DNA from: Cristatella mucedo
Taxonomy: Eukaryota > Bryozoa > Phylactolaemata > Cristatellidae
DNA: 64,000 nucleotides
Assembly: GCA_009760855.2 (NCBI GenBank)
Contig: WPIO01000094.1
Location: 1,026,001 to 1,090,000 of the forward strand
Direction of reading: 5' to 3'
A program made the position numbers and the translations under genes. This document shows, piece after piece, positions 50,236-62,889 of this stretch. Position 1 is the first letter of the stretch; each line of letters begins with the position of its first letter. The notes beneath the pieces were generated by a model. That model saw only the letters and a list, made by a program, of their open reading frames with translations, did no database searches and was not told the origin of the DNA.

Positions 50236-50905
50236 TCAGCCTTAACAGAACCGGGAAGCTACATACATTTCTAGCAAGCTACTAATCGTAGGAAACAGTC
50301 CCTTAAACATAAAAAGAGATAGAACTTGATCTGAACTCGAGAGAGAATAACGTCGCCAGCTGGCAAATATTTAGTGTACATGCATTTATTTTCCCGCAAG
50401 GACATTGGCGTCAGCCAAATAGTCGTCGAGCAAGTTTACAGCCTAGACACGAGGGTCATTATTACGACTCTGTCATTACACGATCGACATCGAGCTGACA
50501 GAGGCGAAGCAGCTTCAGAGTAAAAAGTATGCACAGAACAAGTGTAAGTGTCTCCTCAATCGTATGTACCAGCTACTCTGGTCTCTTTGGAAATAACAAG
50601 GTACGCACAAAACAAAGACTGGAATAGCAACCTCATCATTACGCATACTACAAGCATGTTGCCCGTATACAATGTCGAGCTATTTTGGCTGAGCAGAGCA
50701 GAGTGAACATGGACTTGCAACACCTAGAACATTCTCAATAGTCGGATGTGTAAACATTGCTCCCTAACAGTTGCACAAAAGTAGATACAGTAACCTTAAT
50801 TAGTTTCATGATCCGTGGTCCCTTTGCCAGCACTTGCACGGTTTGCTGTATGAAGTCACGTGTAGACTAGCTTTCAGCGGCAGGTTGTACACCAAAGGTT
50901 GCACA
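50236..50905. other. probable 3' UTR / downstream of the kinase-like gene
   Basis: A minus-strand AATAAA lies at about 50388-50393, some 515 bp past the stop. No transposon seen. Confidence 0.4.
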
Positions 50906-51661
50906 TCAAAAGAATTGGCTTATGTCTACAACTACTGGCTCGTCGTCTGCTTCAACTTCGTTGAAGCCGTCTTGTGCACATTGGACATATCCGTATGAAG
51001 AGCTAGCCGAATCAACTTCGTTATGGTTTGCCGACGTTTGTTTGTCGCCTACGTAGCAGTAGTCGTCCAGTGGCTTGCTGGTCTTCGGACACCGACATTC
51101 CGACGACGCCGACCTTTCTCCAGAACTCCCTCGCCTGTTCCTGCTGCACGTTGAGCAAAGGTTGGCCGGACCGGATGTTGGCAGAGCTGCTGCCAAAGCC
51201 GCCACAGCTTCAGCAGCAGCAAAGCTGTCGGTCTCTCGGCATGAGGTCGTCTGCTCCCGCAAAGAGATCTCGTGACTTCCAAGGCGGTCCGGTGACTTGG
51301 GGAATACAGCCGCTGCAGTAACATACTTGCCAAAACTATACCCGAAATCGGCATCGCCAGCTGCTTCACATCTGTCAGGAAGGGACATGTTTATTGGCCA
51401 GAAGTAAGAGCCAACGGTGCTGTCATGCTGGTAGCCAGCATTGCTGACGCCGGGCTCGGCTCTCTCGTCTTCAGCTGCTGACGGAGCAATTTCTTGTCCA
51501 TCCTCGTCCGGAAGCAATGAGCTACGCATAGGAGAGTGTTCGTTTTTCAGAAAGCCAGGCTCTTCGGTGTCCTTCTCTGTGCCACTCTGGGAGACGCCAC
51601 GTGACCTGTTGCTCGACAAGCCACTGTCGTGGCTAGCGTTGCTCGGAGCCGGAGAGAGCTG
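50906..51661 (-). CDS. terminal exon: cytoplasmic serine-rich tail of the same gene
   Basis: 251 codons plus stop in one open frame after a good acceptor (ttttttgctacgtttag before CAGCTCTCT), phase 0, joining directly to the exon at 52715-52819. The frame is acidic and rich in Ser, Glu and Ala, with no membrane segment. Near its start is DSGLSS, which fits the DSGxxS phosphodegron bound by the SCF beta-TrCP ubiquitin ligase. Several tyrosines lie in acidic or SH2-like contexts (DDYCYVGD, SSYGYVQC). Length and composition fit a regulated receptor tail. Codon use is balanced and unlike the simple-repeat ORFs nearby. A possible polyadenylation signal (AATAAA on the minus strand) lies near 50390. 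No family was recognised for the tail itself. Confidence 0.65.
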   Translation of the reverse strand, partial: QLSPAPSNASHDSGLSSNRSRGVSQSGTEKDTEEPGFLKNEHSPMRSSLLPDEDGQEIAPSAAEDERAEPGVSNAGYQHDSTVGSYFWPINMSLPDRCEAAGDADFGYSFGKYVTAAAVFPKSPDRLGSHEISLREQTTSCRETDSFAAAEAVAALAAALPTSGPANLCSTCSRNRRGSSGERSASSECRCPKTSKPLDDYCYVGDKQTSANHNEVDSASSSYGYVQCAQDGFNEVEADDEPVVVDISQFF

Positions 51662-52714
<1,053 letters not shown>

Positions 52715-52819
52715 CTCGCTGGTCGTGGTCTCTGTAAAGTCGGTGTAGGCATTGACGGTCATCATTGGTAGGTACTCAGTGGGCTTCTCCAGTTCCTGCA
52801 GGTGGAAGCACAGCTGCGA
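52715..52819 (-). CDS. penultimate exon of a probable receptor tyrosine kinase
   Basis: 35 codons, phase 0 both sides; acceptor atccgcctgcag, donor GAG|gtaagc. It encodes SQLCFHLQELEKPTEYLPMM and then a threonine-rich stretch. The opening SQLxxxLxxLE pattern is what follows the conserved RPxF at the end of a tyrosine-kinase domain (helix I; compare FGFR F-x-QLVEDLD... followed by an EYLDL tyrosine). The tyrosine sits in YLPM, a YxxM motif that binds PI3-kinase p85 SH2 domains when phosphorylated. The exon carrying RPxF and the catalytic motifs (HRDLAARN, DFG) was not found upstream in the window. The kinase call is therefore an inference from a short tail segment; the exon itself is well supported by splice sites and phase. 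Confidence 0.5.
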
Positions 52820-53039
52820 CTGCAGGCGGATTGAACATGCAACGGTCGTAGTGCGAAAAGTATACCCTGGCAAGGCTCTTTCACTCAGCCTGTGCTCGAC
52901 CTAGAGTTTGAGCACAGGCTGCAGAGTTAGCCGATTTTGAGTTGAAATAAAATGCCAGCGATTGTTCTTAAATATCTTCCTAAGAAGGCGATTTTCGTAT
53001 GTAGTTGATACGAGTTATACTTAAGTTAAGGTTGTGGAC

Positions 53040-53217
53040 AAAAAAATCCTAGCTGATTAAACAGCCTCTTTTTGTATAGCGACAGAAGAGCCTTTACGGC
53101 TATCACCACCGCTTGCAGTAGCGATAAAAGATCGCCCACTGCAGGAATCGAACCCACGACCTCGGGACCAAGGTCGTGAAAGCAACCACCTTACCTAGTG
53201 TGCCATCACGGCTCACC
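53040..53217 (-). mobile_element. SINE2, best copy
   Basis: Minus strand, full-length looking: ggtgagccgtgatggcacac, A-box tggcacactagg, B-box ggttcgattcc (consensus GGTTCGANNCC), body (ttatcgctactgcaagcggt), and 3' end aaaaagaggctgtttaatca, agctaggatt, T-run. Confidence 0.88.
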
Positions 53218-53539
53218 AAGGCACAGACTGAGCAGCATGCTCTGAGCAGTCAGCTGCATGGGCGAGCTTTTTACTCTGGAGCTGCTCTGAGAGCTGAGCG
53301 CTGAGCAGAGCTGAGCAGTGAACGATCAACTGTGTGCCGATATGAGCCTAGATTCTGACCGCCCTTTACAATACCTATAAAATCACACCTATACAATGAT
53401 ACCTACTCAGAGGTACCTTCACAGCAATGCTAATACTAGACAATACCCGTACCAGAAAATCACAGACGATACAACAGTTTATACTCACCCTATTGCTAAT
53501 CTAACTGCCGAGCACAATTAAGGCATCTGCTTCTATGCA
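53218..53539. other. GAGCAGCT-type short repeats
   Basis: 53225-53335 contains overlapping gagcag/gagctg repeats. Nothing else recognised. Confidence 0.5.
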
Positions 53540-53790
53540 GCATTTACTGGGTCACTGTGATTCGACCTTTACGTGTTTAAGTATGGTGACACCGTGCATG
53601 CTGCCTCTAGCCGTACTGTCGTGCTGACCCTGTGCAAGTCACCCTAACCATTTTATTCTTGTTGGTTATTGAGCGTGCTACCACCAACCATTAGATCGTG
53701 CTTCCTTTGCAGCAAATGTAGAGCGCATAAAAAGAGATTGAGTTCTCTGAGGGTGCTAGATCAAATGCTTCATTGTTATTTGAACCAAGG
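53540..53790 (+). mobile_element. LINE family B 3' end
   Basis: Plus strand 3' UTR and tail (gtcactgtgattcgaccttt ... gattgagttctctgagggtg). Confidence 0.75.
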
Positions 53791-54094
53791 GTGACTCAGA
53801 AATTGCAAACCTTAACGCTCAAAGTTGGACTCCCATCCTCCTCAAATCCTCCCATCTTCCCTCCCATCCCAATCCCTCCCATCCTCAAAGATGGACCAAT
53901 CCCATCTCCTGCCGCATCTGAAAGAAATCCTGTTCAAAAGTGACCTTAAAGCATACGACCCCATGAGGTCCACCGTCAAGCCTGCCTACTTTCTTCTCTT
54001 TGCATAAGTTGCTAAAATGTGGCCTGCTTAGACAAGGATAGCACATCCAAATGGGTCCATTAATATGTGACATCCTGCCCAGACCTTTGTAACT

Positions 54095-54295
54095 CACTGT
54101 GTGTGGATTAACCTGCCTTGATAATCAGGCACTTACAGTCCTTGCAAAACTCTACAGCTAGGCTTTTATTTGGTCAGCATTGCCATTGCCACACGACAGC
54201 ACTTCTAGCAGATCTGCATTGGCTCCCAATTAACCAGTGCATCGATCCCAATGTTCTCTCACTTACTTTCACTTACTCGGAAATACCTTTATAGC
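54095..54295 (+). mobile_element. LINE family B RT fragment
   Basis: Plus strand: LQNSTARLLFGQHCHCHTTALLADLHWLP-like reading in broken frames (tgcaaaactctacagctagg ... ttggctcccaattaacc). Confidence 0.6.
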
Positions 54296-54430
54296 AATTT
54301 GCCCAGGCGCCGGAATAATTTCTTTTTGACAAAATAAAATCTAAGTAAAAACAAGAAATTTACAGTAGTTGTGCTATTAGTGAGCCACACCCTCTGTGCA
54401 TGGCCAAGTTGCCTCTGGAGCATTGATGCA

Positions 54431-54475
54431 TCATCATGTGACATCATGTGACATCATGTGACATCATGTGACAGC
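54431..54475. repeat. 11-bp tandem repeat (catcatgtgac) x 4
   Basis: Four near-perfect tandem units. Confidence 0.9.
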
Positions 54476-54963
54476 AAGTGCTCGAGCATCTGATGTAAAA
54501 CACCAACAGCTGGTTTCGTCTAGAGATCAGTTGCATAAATCCATTCGCATTAAGGCGTACAAAACTAGATCCACTTCGATCACAGCAAATTTCTGGTGGT
54601 TATTAAAGCCATTTCGAGTAATGCTGCAAGGTCAGGGTATTCTTGCAAGTGCTATTAATGGTAGATCGGCTGCAAGCATTCAAATCAAATTCTTCAATCG
54701 GTTGCTGGAAATCGCAGTTGGGTCGGTCAAAATGGTTTAGTTTATACGAATCGTATGGATCGTGTGTAAGTTAGTAAGGCTGCAATGACCCCAGATTTCT
54801 GTGGTCGTGGATCCAAGACTAAACTACGATGTGAATTATCTTTCTTCCTTTCTAGTGCTAAGATATCCATTTGGGACATGCAGAAGCCTACAATTCCGAC
54901 TAAATTTATAGCGAAACCCTCTTATGCATGTACTAAAAATAACATTACAAATACATACAATTA

Positions 54964-55095
<132 letters not shown>

Positions 55096-55120
55096 CGTTT
55101 GCATATTTAACTCATTTGCT

Positions 55121-55250
55121 TCTCTGGTTTGGCCGAGTGGTTAAGGAGCTCACCGCGACCAAGGTTTGAAGAAGGTCGTAGGCTCGAACCCCGTGGCATT
55201 TATGAAGTGCCTGGATAGAGATTGAGTTCTCTTAGGGCGCTATGCAAATT
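55121..55250 (+). mobile_element. SINE1 copy with the clearest tRNA head
   Basis: Plus strand: tggccgagtggttaagg is an exact A-box of the Ser/Leu tRNA type; ggctcgaaccc is the B-box; tail gaagtgcctggatagagatt, gagttctcttagggcgc, tatgcaaatt. The extended middle (accgcgaccaaggtttgaag) resembles a tRNA variable region. Confidence 0.88.
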
Positions 55251-55304
55251 AGCTGTATTTACATCTGTACAGTACCATCAGAGAAATTATAATACTAATA
55301 ATAA

Positions 55305-56545
55305 ACACATAGAACACTCGATAAAGCAGCCTCAGAGAACCCAATCCCTGTCTAGGCTCTTTAGATTTGCTGCAAAGGAAGCATGATTGAATTGTTAGTA
55401 GTAGCATGCTCAATAAATAACAAGAATAACGTGGCTTGGGGTGACATGCACATGGTCAGAATGCAAGTGTGGTTAGTGGCAGCACGCGACAGTTTCAGCA
55501 AGCATAAGCATATACAAGATGAATCACAGGGACCCACTAAATACAGTCATAAATAGGTACGTTTTTAATTTCTTTTTAATTGCGGTCAAGCCAGCTGATG
55601 TTTTGACGGAAGTCGGGAGTGAGTTCCAAGCTTCGAGAGCATAGGAATTAAAGACACTGTCTAAAAAGGATTTGAGGTTTGTACGAGGTATAGGTAAACA
55701 GTTGGATTCCGAAAAGCGAGAGGTACGGTGCTTAACCAGGTGGGGCAGTAGATCTGATACGTGGGCTGGAGCCAAAGAATTAAAGGACCTGAAAGTGAGT
55801 GAAAATACCTTGAAGCCGAGGCGTTGCTTGACTGATGGCCAGTGCAGGTCGGCGATAAGTAGTGTGACGTGGCAACTGCAAAGCTCACGACAGACAACCC
55901 TAGCTACAGAGCTTTGCAACACCTCTAAGTGTCTCGTTGCACAGGCCGGTACACCAACAAGCAGTGAGCTACTGAAGTCAAGACGGGAAGTTACAAATGC
56001 ATGGACCAACTGTGGTATCCCTGTCTAAAAATTCCCGAGCTTTAGCAATGTTTTGCGGCTGAATGTAGGCAGACTTGATTGCGGAGCTGATGCTGTCGTC
56101 TAACGAAAGGTCAATTTCAGAACGTAACAACTAGATTTTGTGCAGATTCAACACGAGATTTGCTGGCAGAACCGATTTTGAGCGTTAGCCTTTCCAATTT
56201 CTGAATCACACTTGGCGTGCCCATAACTAGCAAGTTGGTTTTATATTTATTCAATTTAAGAAAATGTGCTGCCCCCATGTGCAGATGTCATCAATGCATG
56301 CAGCAAGGGAGTTGAAAGAATTCGATGTGCGCGAAGGCTGTGAGGGATCAAAGCAAAGGTACAACTGAGTGTCATCTCCACAGGAAGCCTAGATTGTGCT
56401 TGGCAATCATATCGGCATGAAGAGCGTAAACTGGTGAAAAGAACAGGACAAAGCACGGAGCGCTGAGGTACGGCATATTTCAGAGGTTTATCGTATAACC
56501 TTTGTCCATTTGCATCAATACTGTGTAATCTCCCATTGAGATAGG
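55305..56545 (-). mobile_element. LINE family B, long 5'-truncated copy
   Basis: Minus strand. A 161-codon open frame (55524-56009) covers LDFSSSLLVGVPACATRHLE, SFNSLAPAHVSDLLPHL and SYALEAWNSLPTSV. RT palm remnants extend to about 56540. Tail (55305-55370) lacks a clean (ATT)n. Includes the region that is uninterrupted relative to 6550-6588. Confidence 0.85.
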
Positions 56546-56710
56546 ACTTAATCTGTTTCTAGGCACTTTACAAGTGCTGTAGAGAAACATGAACACACGG
56601 TTGGTGGTAAAATGCACAACAACAAGCAAAACAAGATTAGGGTGACCTGCACAGTATCATCATGTAAATTGGTTAGTGACAGCACGCACAGTGTCAGCAC
56701 GCTTTGCATT
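56546..56710 (-). mobile_element. LINE family B 3' UTR fragment
   Basis: aatctgtttctaggcacttt ... atggttggtggtaaaatgcac ... gtcagcacgc, minus strand; directly adjacent to the preceding copy. Confidence 0.6.
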
Positions 56711-57004
56711 CCGAAAAAATCTGCAGATCACTCGATCGTGACGATATTGGAGGAAAGGATAAGCAAAGACTAGTAGCTTCTACACCGAACATACGGTTTC
56801 CTCGTGAAAGGAAAGGATCTCATGCAGCTTTCCAAGCTAAGGCGAGGATCTAGTAATGGGCTTCCATTGGCAAGGTAACAATCTAGCTTCGGGCTTCCGT
56901 GGTTGGACAATTAGGCATCGCGTTACCGACTTTCCATTAGCCACGTAATTATCTGACCACGGATTTCTGCAGGCAACTTATTAATGTGGCTTTGAGTTTT
57001 TGGA

Positions 57005-57165
57005 ACGGCTGATTTAACAGCCTTATTCGCACAGTGAAAGATGAGCCTTAACGGTTATCACCACCACTTGCAGTGGACAATAATGGACTGTCCAGTTCAA
57101 GACTCGAACCCGCGACCTGGGTAGTGAAGAGAGAGCGATTCGCCTCCTGAGCTAAGAAGCAGAGG
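57005..57165 (-). mobile_element. SINE2 copy, diverged
   Basis: Minus strand: B-box cgggttcgagtcttg, body (attgtccactgcaagtggtg; gttaaggctcatctttc), 3' end aataaggctgttaaatcagc. Confidence 0.7.
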
Positions 57166-57352
57166 CTTTTCGCAGGCAACTTAATAATCTGGCTAGATGT
57201 TTCCGTTAGCAAGTTTCCGAGCGGTCTGTACTGGCAAGGCGAGAGTCTGGCTGCGACTTTTCACGGATTCAACGGTAAGGATTGTCTATACGTTTAATTG
57301 TTTTGTCAGCTGAGGATATGAGAACTAACGACTCTTTGCTACTCTTTACCTC

Positions 57353-57424
57353 GCCACTCAGAGTCGTCTCTGTGCTGTACATCTGGCGAAGGGTAGGAAC
57401 CTTGTAGATTGTTCCTAGTTTCAT
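57353..57424 (-). other. candidate exon or coding remnant
   Basis: Part of a 142-codon open frame (57269-57697) whose other half is a low-complexity tandem repeat. The non-repeat part contains MKLGTIYKVPTLRQMYS and ends at GAG|gtaaag, a fair donor. A pyrimidine-rich ttggattttttag could be an acceptor, but in a different frame. Lying 4.5 kb upstream of the kinase-like exons on the same strand, it could belong to that gene. No family was recognised. Confidence 0.22.
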
Positions 57425-57547
57425 GTTGGGTTTCAGTTTCCTAAAAAATCCAACAATCATGAGCTCATATTTTAGGCTCGTGCACGTATGCAAAAGCTGC
57501 TCGGGACCGATGCAGTGTTTGCAGCCTACCTGAGAGGCTGCAGACTC

Positions 57548-57690
57548 TGGCAAGACATAAGAAAAGAGATAAGACGAAACATAAGACAAGACATGAGACA
57601 AGGTATAAGACAAGACACGAGACAAGACATTGGACAAGAGATAAGACGAAGCATAAGACAAGACATAAGACAAGGTATATGACTTGACAT
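57548..57690. repeat. minisatellite (ataagacaagac-type)
   Basis: About 10-12 imperfect units of 10-15 bp (gacataagacaag / gagataagacgaa). Open in several frames, so it inflates ORFs. Confidence 0.88.
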
Positions 57691-59084
57691 AGAACATGAT
57701 ACATATGGCTCTCCAGCCCCTGAAGTGGGCTCAGAGAGACAGACTGCAGAGGTCAGTGAACAAGGTAAGCTGGATCTGCTTTTGCTCATAGCCTTTCACC
57801 ATGGCTTTTTTTTGGCGTGACGCTCTCATATGTTAATGAAATTTCTTTGTTAAAGCTGAACCCCTAATGGCAAACTGTGAGAAATAGAAGTTAGCAAAAC
57901 TCACAACTGCTAGCAGAATATAGAATTTCTGTTTGCAGCAACGTTGCCTCAGGTGTGCTGTTACATGTTACACTTGTTATCGCTTAACGCCGCTTAAATC
58001 ATCACTGCACACGAGCCATATGGGTTGGAACGCGCATGCAAAGGAGTGAGCCGATTGAGACTTTTTATTAGTGTAATGAAGCAAACGTATGATTACACCA
58101 ATGTAGATAAAATGTTGAGACTGACAAGCTGACTGGAAATTTGTTCCTACATGCAAATCTAGTTCGGCTCATTGAGGGAGCTTTCTCGGCAAGCACTAAT
58201 GCATGTCGTCTCATTCAGCATGCTCAAGTCCGATGAGCTTGCAAAGAGCCGTTGGCGAATGACATTGAAAGCCACGCGACGGCCGAGCCCAGTATCCAAA
58301 AACTAGCTTGTTCCTCTGGAGACGAAAGGCAATAGCCTCTACCTGAGGAGAATTCAGCAGGCAGAACAGGTAAGATGTTTACCGAATTTCACATTCTCTG
58401 GCACTCGGGTCTGCAGCACGGGTAATGGCTCCCGTGTGGCTTCCAACAGTTTGCCAATGACAGCTGAATTGTCTGTGCGGTCTTACGGTATCAAGTGCTC
58501 ACAGTCACTCACAAATTTAACAACGGCGACAAATGTGGTATCCAGGCAGCACGCAAGATAAATGCAGCCTTTGCATAACACTGCAAAATGTTGAGTTTCG
58601 ATCGGAGATGCCCCTTAGCAGCATCTGGTCCTCCGTTTAAAGCATGCGATGTTAGCAAACGATGAAGCACTCTTTCCTCAGCTCAGTCTCGTGCTTTGCA
58701 TTACTTGAACTCCTATGATCCAATACATATACTATACATACAGAATAGACGTATACAATGCGACTTCATGACGGGAAGCCAGAAGCATACTAGTCCTTTA
58801 TCTTGGAATGTTTTAAGGGTTACACGGAGATTAATCGGGCGCTATCATGACTGCTCCAGAAGCAGTGGGGAGATTGCGATACAGGGGTGTCTCAGCCAAC
58901 GAGTATCATATCGGCAGCTCAGCAAAACTTGAGGACAATGCTGCACTCCCTTCATGCCGAAGCAGACCTGCGTGTGCATGAAATTCAGGTAAGATATCGC
59001 CAGTGCAAGCTATGGTTCATGCGTTGGCTTTCTGACGAGCCTCTGAGGGCCGGACTAGCCGGACTAGCCTGTCTCTCCAGGCTC
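57691..59084. other. unique sequence with coding-like remnant
   Basis: No repeat family seen; holds the block at 58270-58580. Confidence 0.35.
58270..58580 (-). pseudogene. coding-like remnant with in-frame stop
   Basis: On the minus strand a run of protein-like sequence (CLDTTFVAVVKFVSDCEHLIP, stop, then DRTDNSAVIGKLLEATREPL and VLQTRVPENVKF) is interrupted by one TAA. It is flanked by splice-like sites: ttttgcag before the first block, F|gtgagt inside, G|gtaaac at the end, and a strong ctgaattctcctcag opening a further block with VEAIAFRLQRNKLVFGYW. It may be two or three small exons or a decayed coding region. The family was not recognised. Confidence 0.25.
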
Positions 59085-59325
59085 CCCCATCTGTCACCTT
59101 GTGCTTATGCGTGCTGACACTGTGCTTGCTGCCACTAACCACATTTGCTTGCTGACCCTGTGCATGTCACCCCTAACCATATTATTCATTTTGTTTGTTT
59201 TTCAAGCATGATTTTACTTCCCATTCAATTGCATTTCACTTTGCAGCAAATGTAAAGTGCCTAGAAAGAGATTAAGTTCTCTGAGGGTGCTAGATCAAGT
59301 GCATTATTATTATTATTATCATTAC
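59085..59325 (+). mobile_element. LINE family B 3' end
   Basis: Plus strand 3' UTR (gcgtgctgacactgtgcttg ...), tail (gcctagaaagagattaagtt) and (ATT)n at 59303-59320. Confidence 0.82.
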
Positions 59326-59734
59326 CTACTCCACCGTCGTGCAGCGAGATTGGAAGGCCTCCTTCACCAGCGAAGGAGGTCGGAAGACCGTCACCCCTTA
59401 GATAAAGAGATACAATGAGTCAATGGGCGTCTAGTACCGGTCGCTGGGCGAAAATGCATATAGGGTGTTCAAGCCGGGTTGCATATGAGGCGTTTCTTTA
59501 GCCAGCTAGCGCAGACTGGCTGTATGCAAAGTGGCTACTACAAGGAGGCTCCTTTAAAATGAACAAGCACTGCTGGAGCTTCGGTGCTCTACGACAGCCA
59601 ATCATACCCCACGCACGCGCCCACACACAATCAAAAAAAGCAATATGAACACTCACCTTCACTAAAAGCACCGACGCACACATACCCATACACACCAGAC
59701 CACCTACCCATGCACATGAGGGTAGTAGTATATT
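59326..59734. other. nothing recognised
   Basis: No gene or repeat family identified. Confidence 0.35.
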
Positions 59735-60680
59735 AGGGCTTCGTTCTAGGTCTGGTTCTTTTCACGGTCTATACTCTCCCTCTTGCTGATGTGATTGCCA
59801 AGCATAATCTAGGCTTTCACTTCCATGCGGATTACACCCAGTTGTACCTTTGCCTTGATCCCCCAGCCTTCGAGCACCTCAAATTCTTTCAACTCACTTG
59901 CTGCATGCATTGATGATATCGGCACATGGAGGCAGCACATTTTCTTAAATTGAATACAGATAAAACTAGCTCACTAGTTATGGGCAAACCCAGTGTGATT
60001 CAGAAATTGGAAGGGCTGACACTCAAAATTGGCTCTGTCAGCATATCTCCTGTTGAATCAGCTCGAAATATAGGTGTCATGTTCCAAAGTGACCGATCGA
60101 TAGGGCGACCACATCAGCTACACAGTCAAGTCTGCATTCTTTCAGCTACATAATATTGCTAAAATTCGGGCTCATTTAGATAAGGATACCATGTCCAAGT
60201 TGGTCGATGCATTTGTGACATCCCGTCTTGAGTTGTGTAACTCACTGGTTGCTGGCCTACCGGCATGTGCAATCAGGCGATTAAGGCTGGTTTAAGACTC
60301 AAAAAGCTAGGCTTGTCTGTCGTGAGTATCGCAGCTGCTACATCACACCAGTTCTCGCCGACCTGCACTGGCTACCAGTCAAACAACGGATCGACTTCAA
60401 GATTTTGTCACTCACTTTTAAATCACTTCATTTTTTGGCTCCAGCCTATCTCTCAGATCTACTCGCTCACCAGGCCAAGCATAGTACCACCTGCTTTTTG
60501 GAATCCAACAGTTTTTACCAATACCTGGTACAAAGCTCAAATCTTTTGGATGCCGTGCATTTAGTTCGCATGTTCCCAAAGCCTGGAACTCTCTCTAGAC
60601 TTGTGTCAGAGCATCCCCTGACTTGACCACATTTAAAAAGAACTTAAACGACATACCTATTTAGGACTGCATTTAATTAT
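59735..60680 (+). mobile_element. LINE family B copy, plus strand
   Basis: Plus strand. From the YADD region (FHFHADYTQLYLCLDPP-like, 59815-59860) through FLKLNTDKTSSLVMGKPSVI (59940-60005) and the C-terminus to about 60665. Frameshifted. Confidence 0.82.
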
Positions 60681-61250
60681 AATTATAATAATAATGTACT
60701 TGATAAAGCGCCCTCAGAGAACTTAATCTCTTTCTAGGCACTTTACATTTGCTCCAAAGGGAAATGCGATTGAATGGTAAGAAAAATCATGCTTGAAAAA
60801 CAAACAAAATGAATAACATGGTTAGGGCTGACATGCACATGGTCAGCATGCAAATGTGGTTAGTGGCAGCATGCACAGTGTCAGCACCCATAAGCACGTG
60901 AAGGACGAATCACAGGGACCCATTAAATGCTGTCCTAAATAGGTGTGTTTTTAAGTTCCTTTTAAATGTGGTCAGGTCAGGGGATGTTATGACGCAGGTC
61001 GGGAGGGAGTTCCAGGCTGTGGGAGCATACGAACTAAATGTATGGTCTCCAAAGGATTTGAGGTTTGTACGAGGTATTTCTAGACTGTTGGATTCCGAAA
61101 AGCAGGTGGTACGATGCTTGGCCTGATGGGGGAGTATGTCGGAGAGATAGGCTGGAGCCATAGAATGAAGGGACCTAAAAGTGAGCGACAAAACCTTAAA
61201 GTCATTCCGTTGCTTGACTGGTAGCCAGTGCAGGTCGGCGAGGAGTGATT
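60681..61250 (-). mobile_element. LINE family B copy, minus strand, tail-to-tail with the previous
   Basis: (ATT)n at about 60681, conserved tail, 3' UTR, and a 93-codon open frame (60910-61191: SLTFRSLHSMAPAYLSDILP, SYAPTAWNSLPTCV). Confidence 0.85.
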
Positions 61251-61505
61251 TAGTGGGTCACTGTGATTCGTCCTTCATGTGTTTATGCATGCTGACACTG
61301 TGCATGCTGCCACTAACCACATTTGCATGCTGACCCTGTGCATGTCACCCCTAACCACGTTATTCAAGTTGTTTATCAAGCATGATATTACTCACAATTC
61401 AATTACGTTTGTTTTTGCAGCAAATGTAAAGCGCCTAGAGAGAGATTGAGTTCTCTGAGGGTGCTTTATCAATTGCATTATTAGTATTATTATTATTACT
61501 ATTAG
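61251..61505 (+). mobile_element. LINE family B 3' end, plus strand
   Basis: 3' UTR and tail (gcgcctagagagagattgag), then (ATT)n-like end. Head-adjacent to the minus-strand copy. Confidence 0.82.
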
Positions 61506-62889
61506 TAATACACACCTTCAAACTATTGGGCAAATTTGCCTAGAGTGCAGCCGATAAGCTTAATTCAATAGCATGGTGTTGTCGTGGGGTTTTAGATTTA
61601 ACCAGACCAACATGTTAAATACTTGCAGCTGTACATATATAAATGAACATATTGATTTAAAAAATATATAGTTAAAACTTTCAGAATATAAAGTAAATAG
61701 GTAGGCCTTGGCAAATTGAGTTCTCGGCTTGGTCAATACCAGGACTTCATGTAGGTGGGCACGTCGATCACGATTGGAAGACTCTGGCAGAGATTAAGTA
61801 CACTGACTGAGTTCAGCTTCAAGTAGGATGACCTTTGCATTTCTTAAGTCCAAAGGTGACTCGAGAGTGCTATCTAATCTAAGAATAACGGCATACTGAA
61901 AACATAATTCGGAATAATAGATGTCTGAACTAGTTATAAAGACATCCAGGACTAAAGGTGTATCAGCTGTGATAAGGAATTTTTGAAAGCTACTTTCAGG
62001 GCAGTTGCCAGGCTGTTGGTCAAAGCAGTATGCAGCTCACACGTATGTGTCAACAATAGTTAACTGTACGCCATTCATGCTAATGCTAAGCAGCGTTCAT
62101 CTCTCGCACGGCGGCAAAACAGTACAATTAAGAAGCAAGCACTGCATTGTCTTGGGGGGGTCTTGCATGGATATGCATACCTGTATACAAAGACCATCAG
62201 AAAGCCTCCGGCTGCTGCTGTGCAGCCCACGACAATGCATATAAACTCGATTGTCCAGGCTAAGCGGTTATCTGAAACTAAAACAGCAAGAAGTTTTCTT
62301 ATACATACAATATCATTGATATGGTGCCATCAAAGAACTCAATCTCTTTATCTTAAATCTCAGTATCAATCTCAATCTCGTGCACAGGAGCACCGGCCCG
62401 CATGGGTGACTCCTGCGCAGGCACATACACATATGCACATTGAATTTCGCACCTATAGCCGTACAAAGCTAGGTACTAGCAGTCTTTGCTGCAGACGTGC
62501 ACTTATGTCTATTCCAATCTGCATTTCATGATCCCTGGCGCAAGCCGACAGGCCCGTCCCACTTCACAGTCAAAATAGTGGAAGTCAAGATGGTGGAAGT
62601 CAAGTGCATTTAAGCTCTCCATATTCGACTCTTGCCAGCTGGAAATTAGTGGTAGATCAAAGGCTCTTCAGGCGCTATACAAATGTAAATCAGCTGAAGG
62701 TTCTCTTCACCTTACCATAATTTCAATAAATGTGGATTTAACATTTAAAGAACTTTGTATAGCATCTCAGTAAGACTTGATCTCTTTATAGTCACTTGTA
62801 ATATACAGGTAAGGAAGTATTTTAATTGTTGATGGTACCACGCAACATGTAACAGCATTCACATGCACACAAAGGCCGATTCGCAACTA
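61506..62889. other. mostly unrecognised; two weak tail remnants
   Basis: Weak family B-like tails near 62320-62345 (catcaaagaactcaatctct) and 62755-62830. Otherwise no repeat or gene recognised. Confidence 0.35.

Noticed and set aside
55121-55200. Functional tRNA gene (Ser/Leu type)
   Set aside because: A- and B-boxes are good but it is followed by the SINE1 tail and recurs in several copies; I could not fold a complete cloverleaf.
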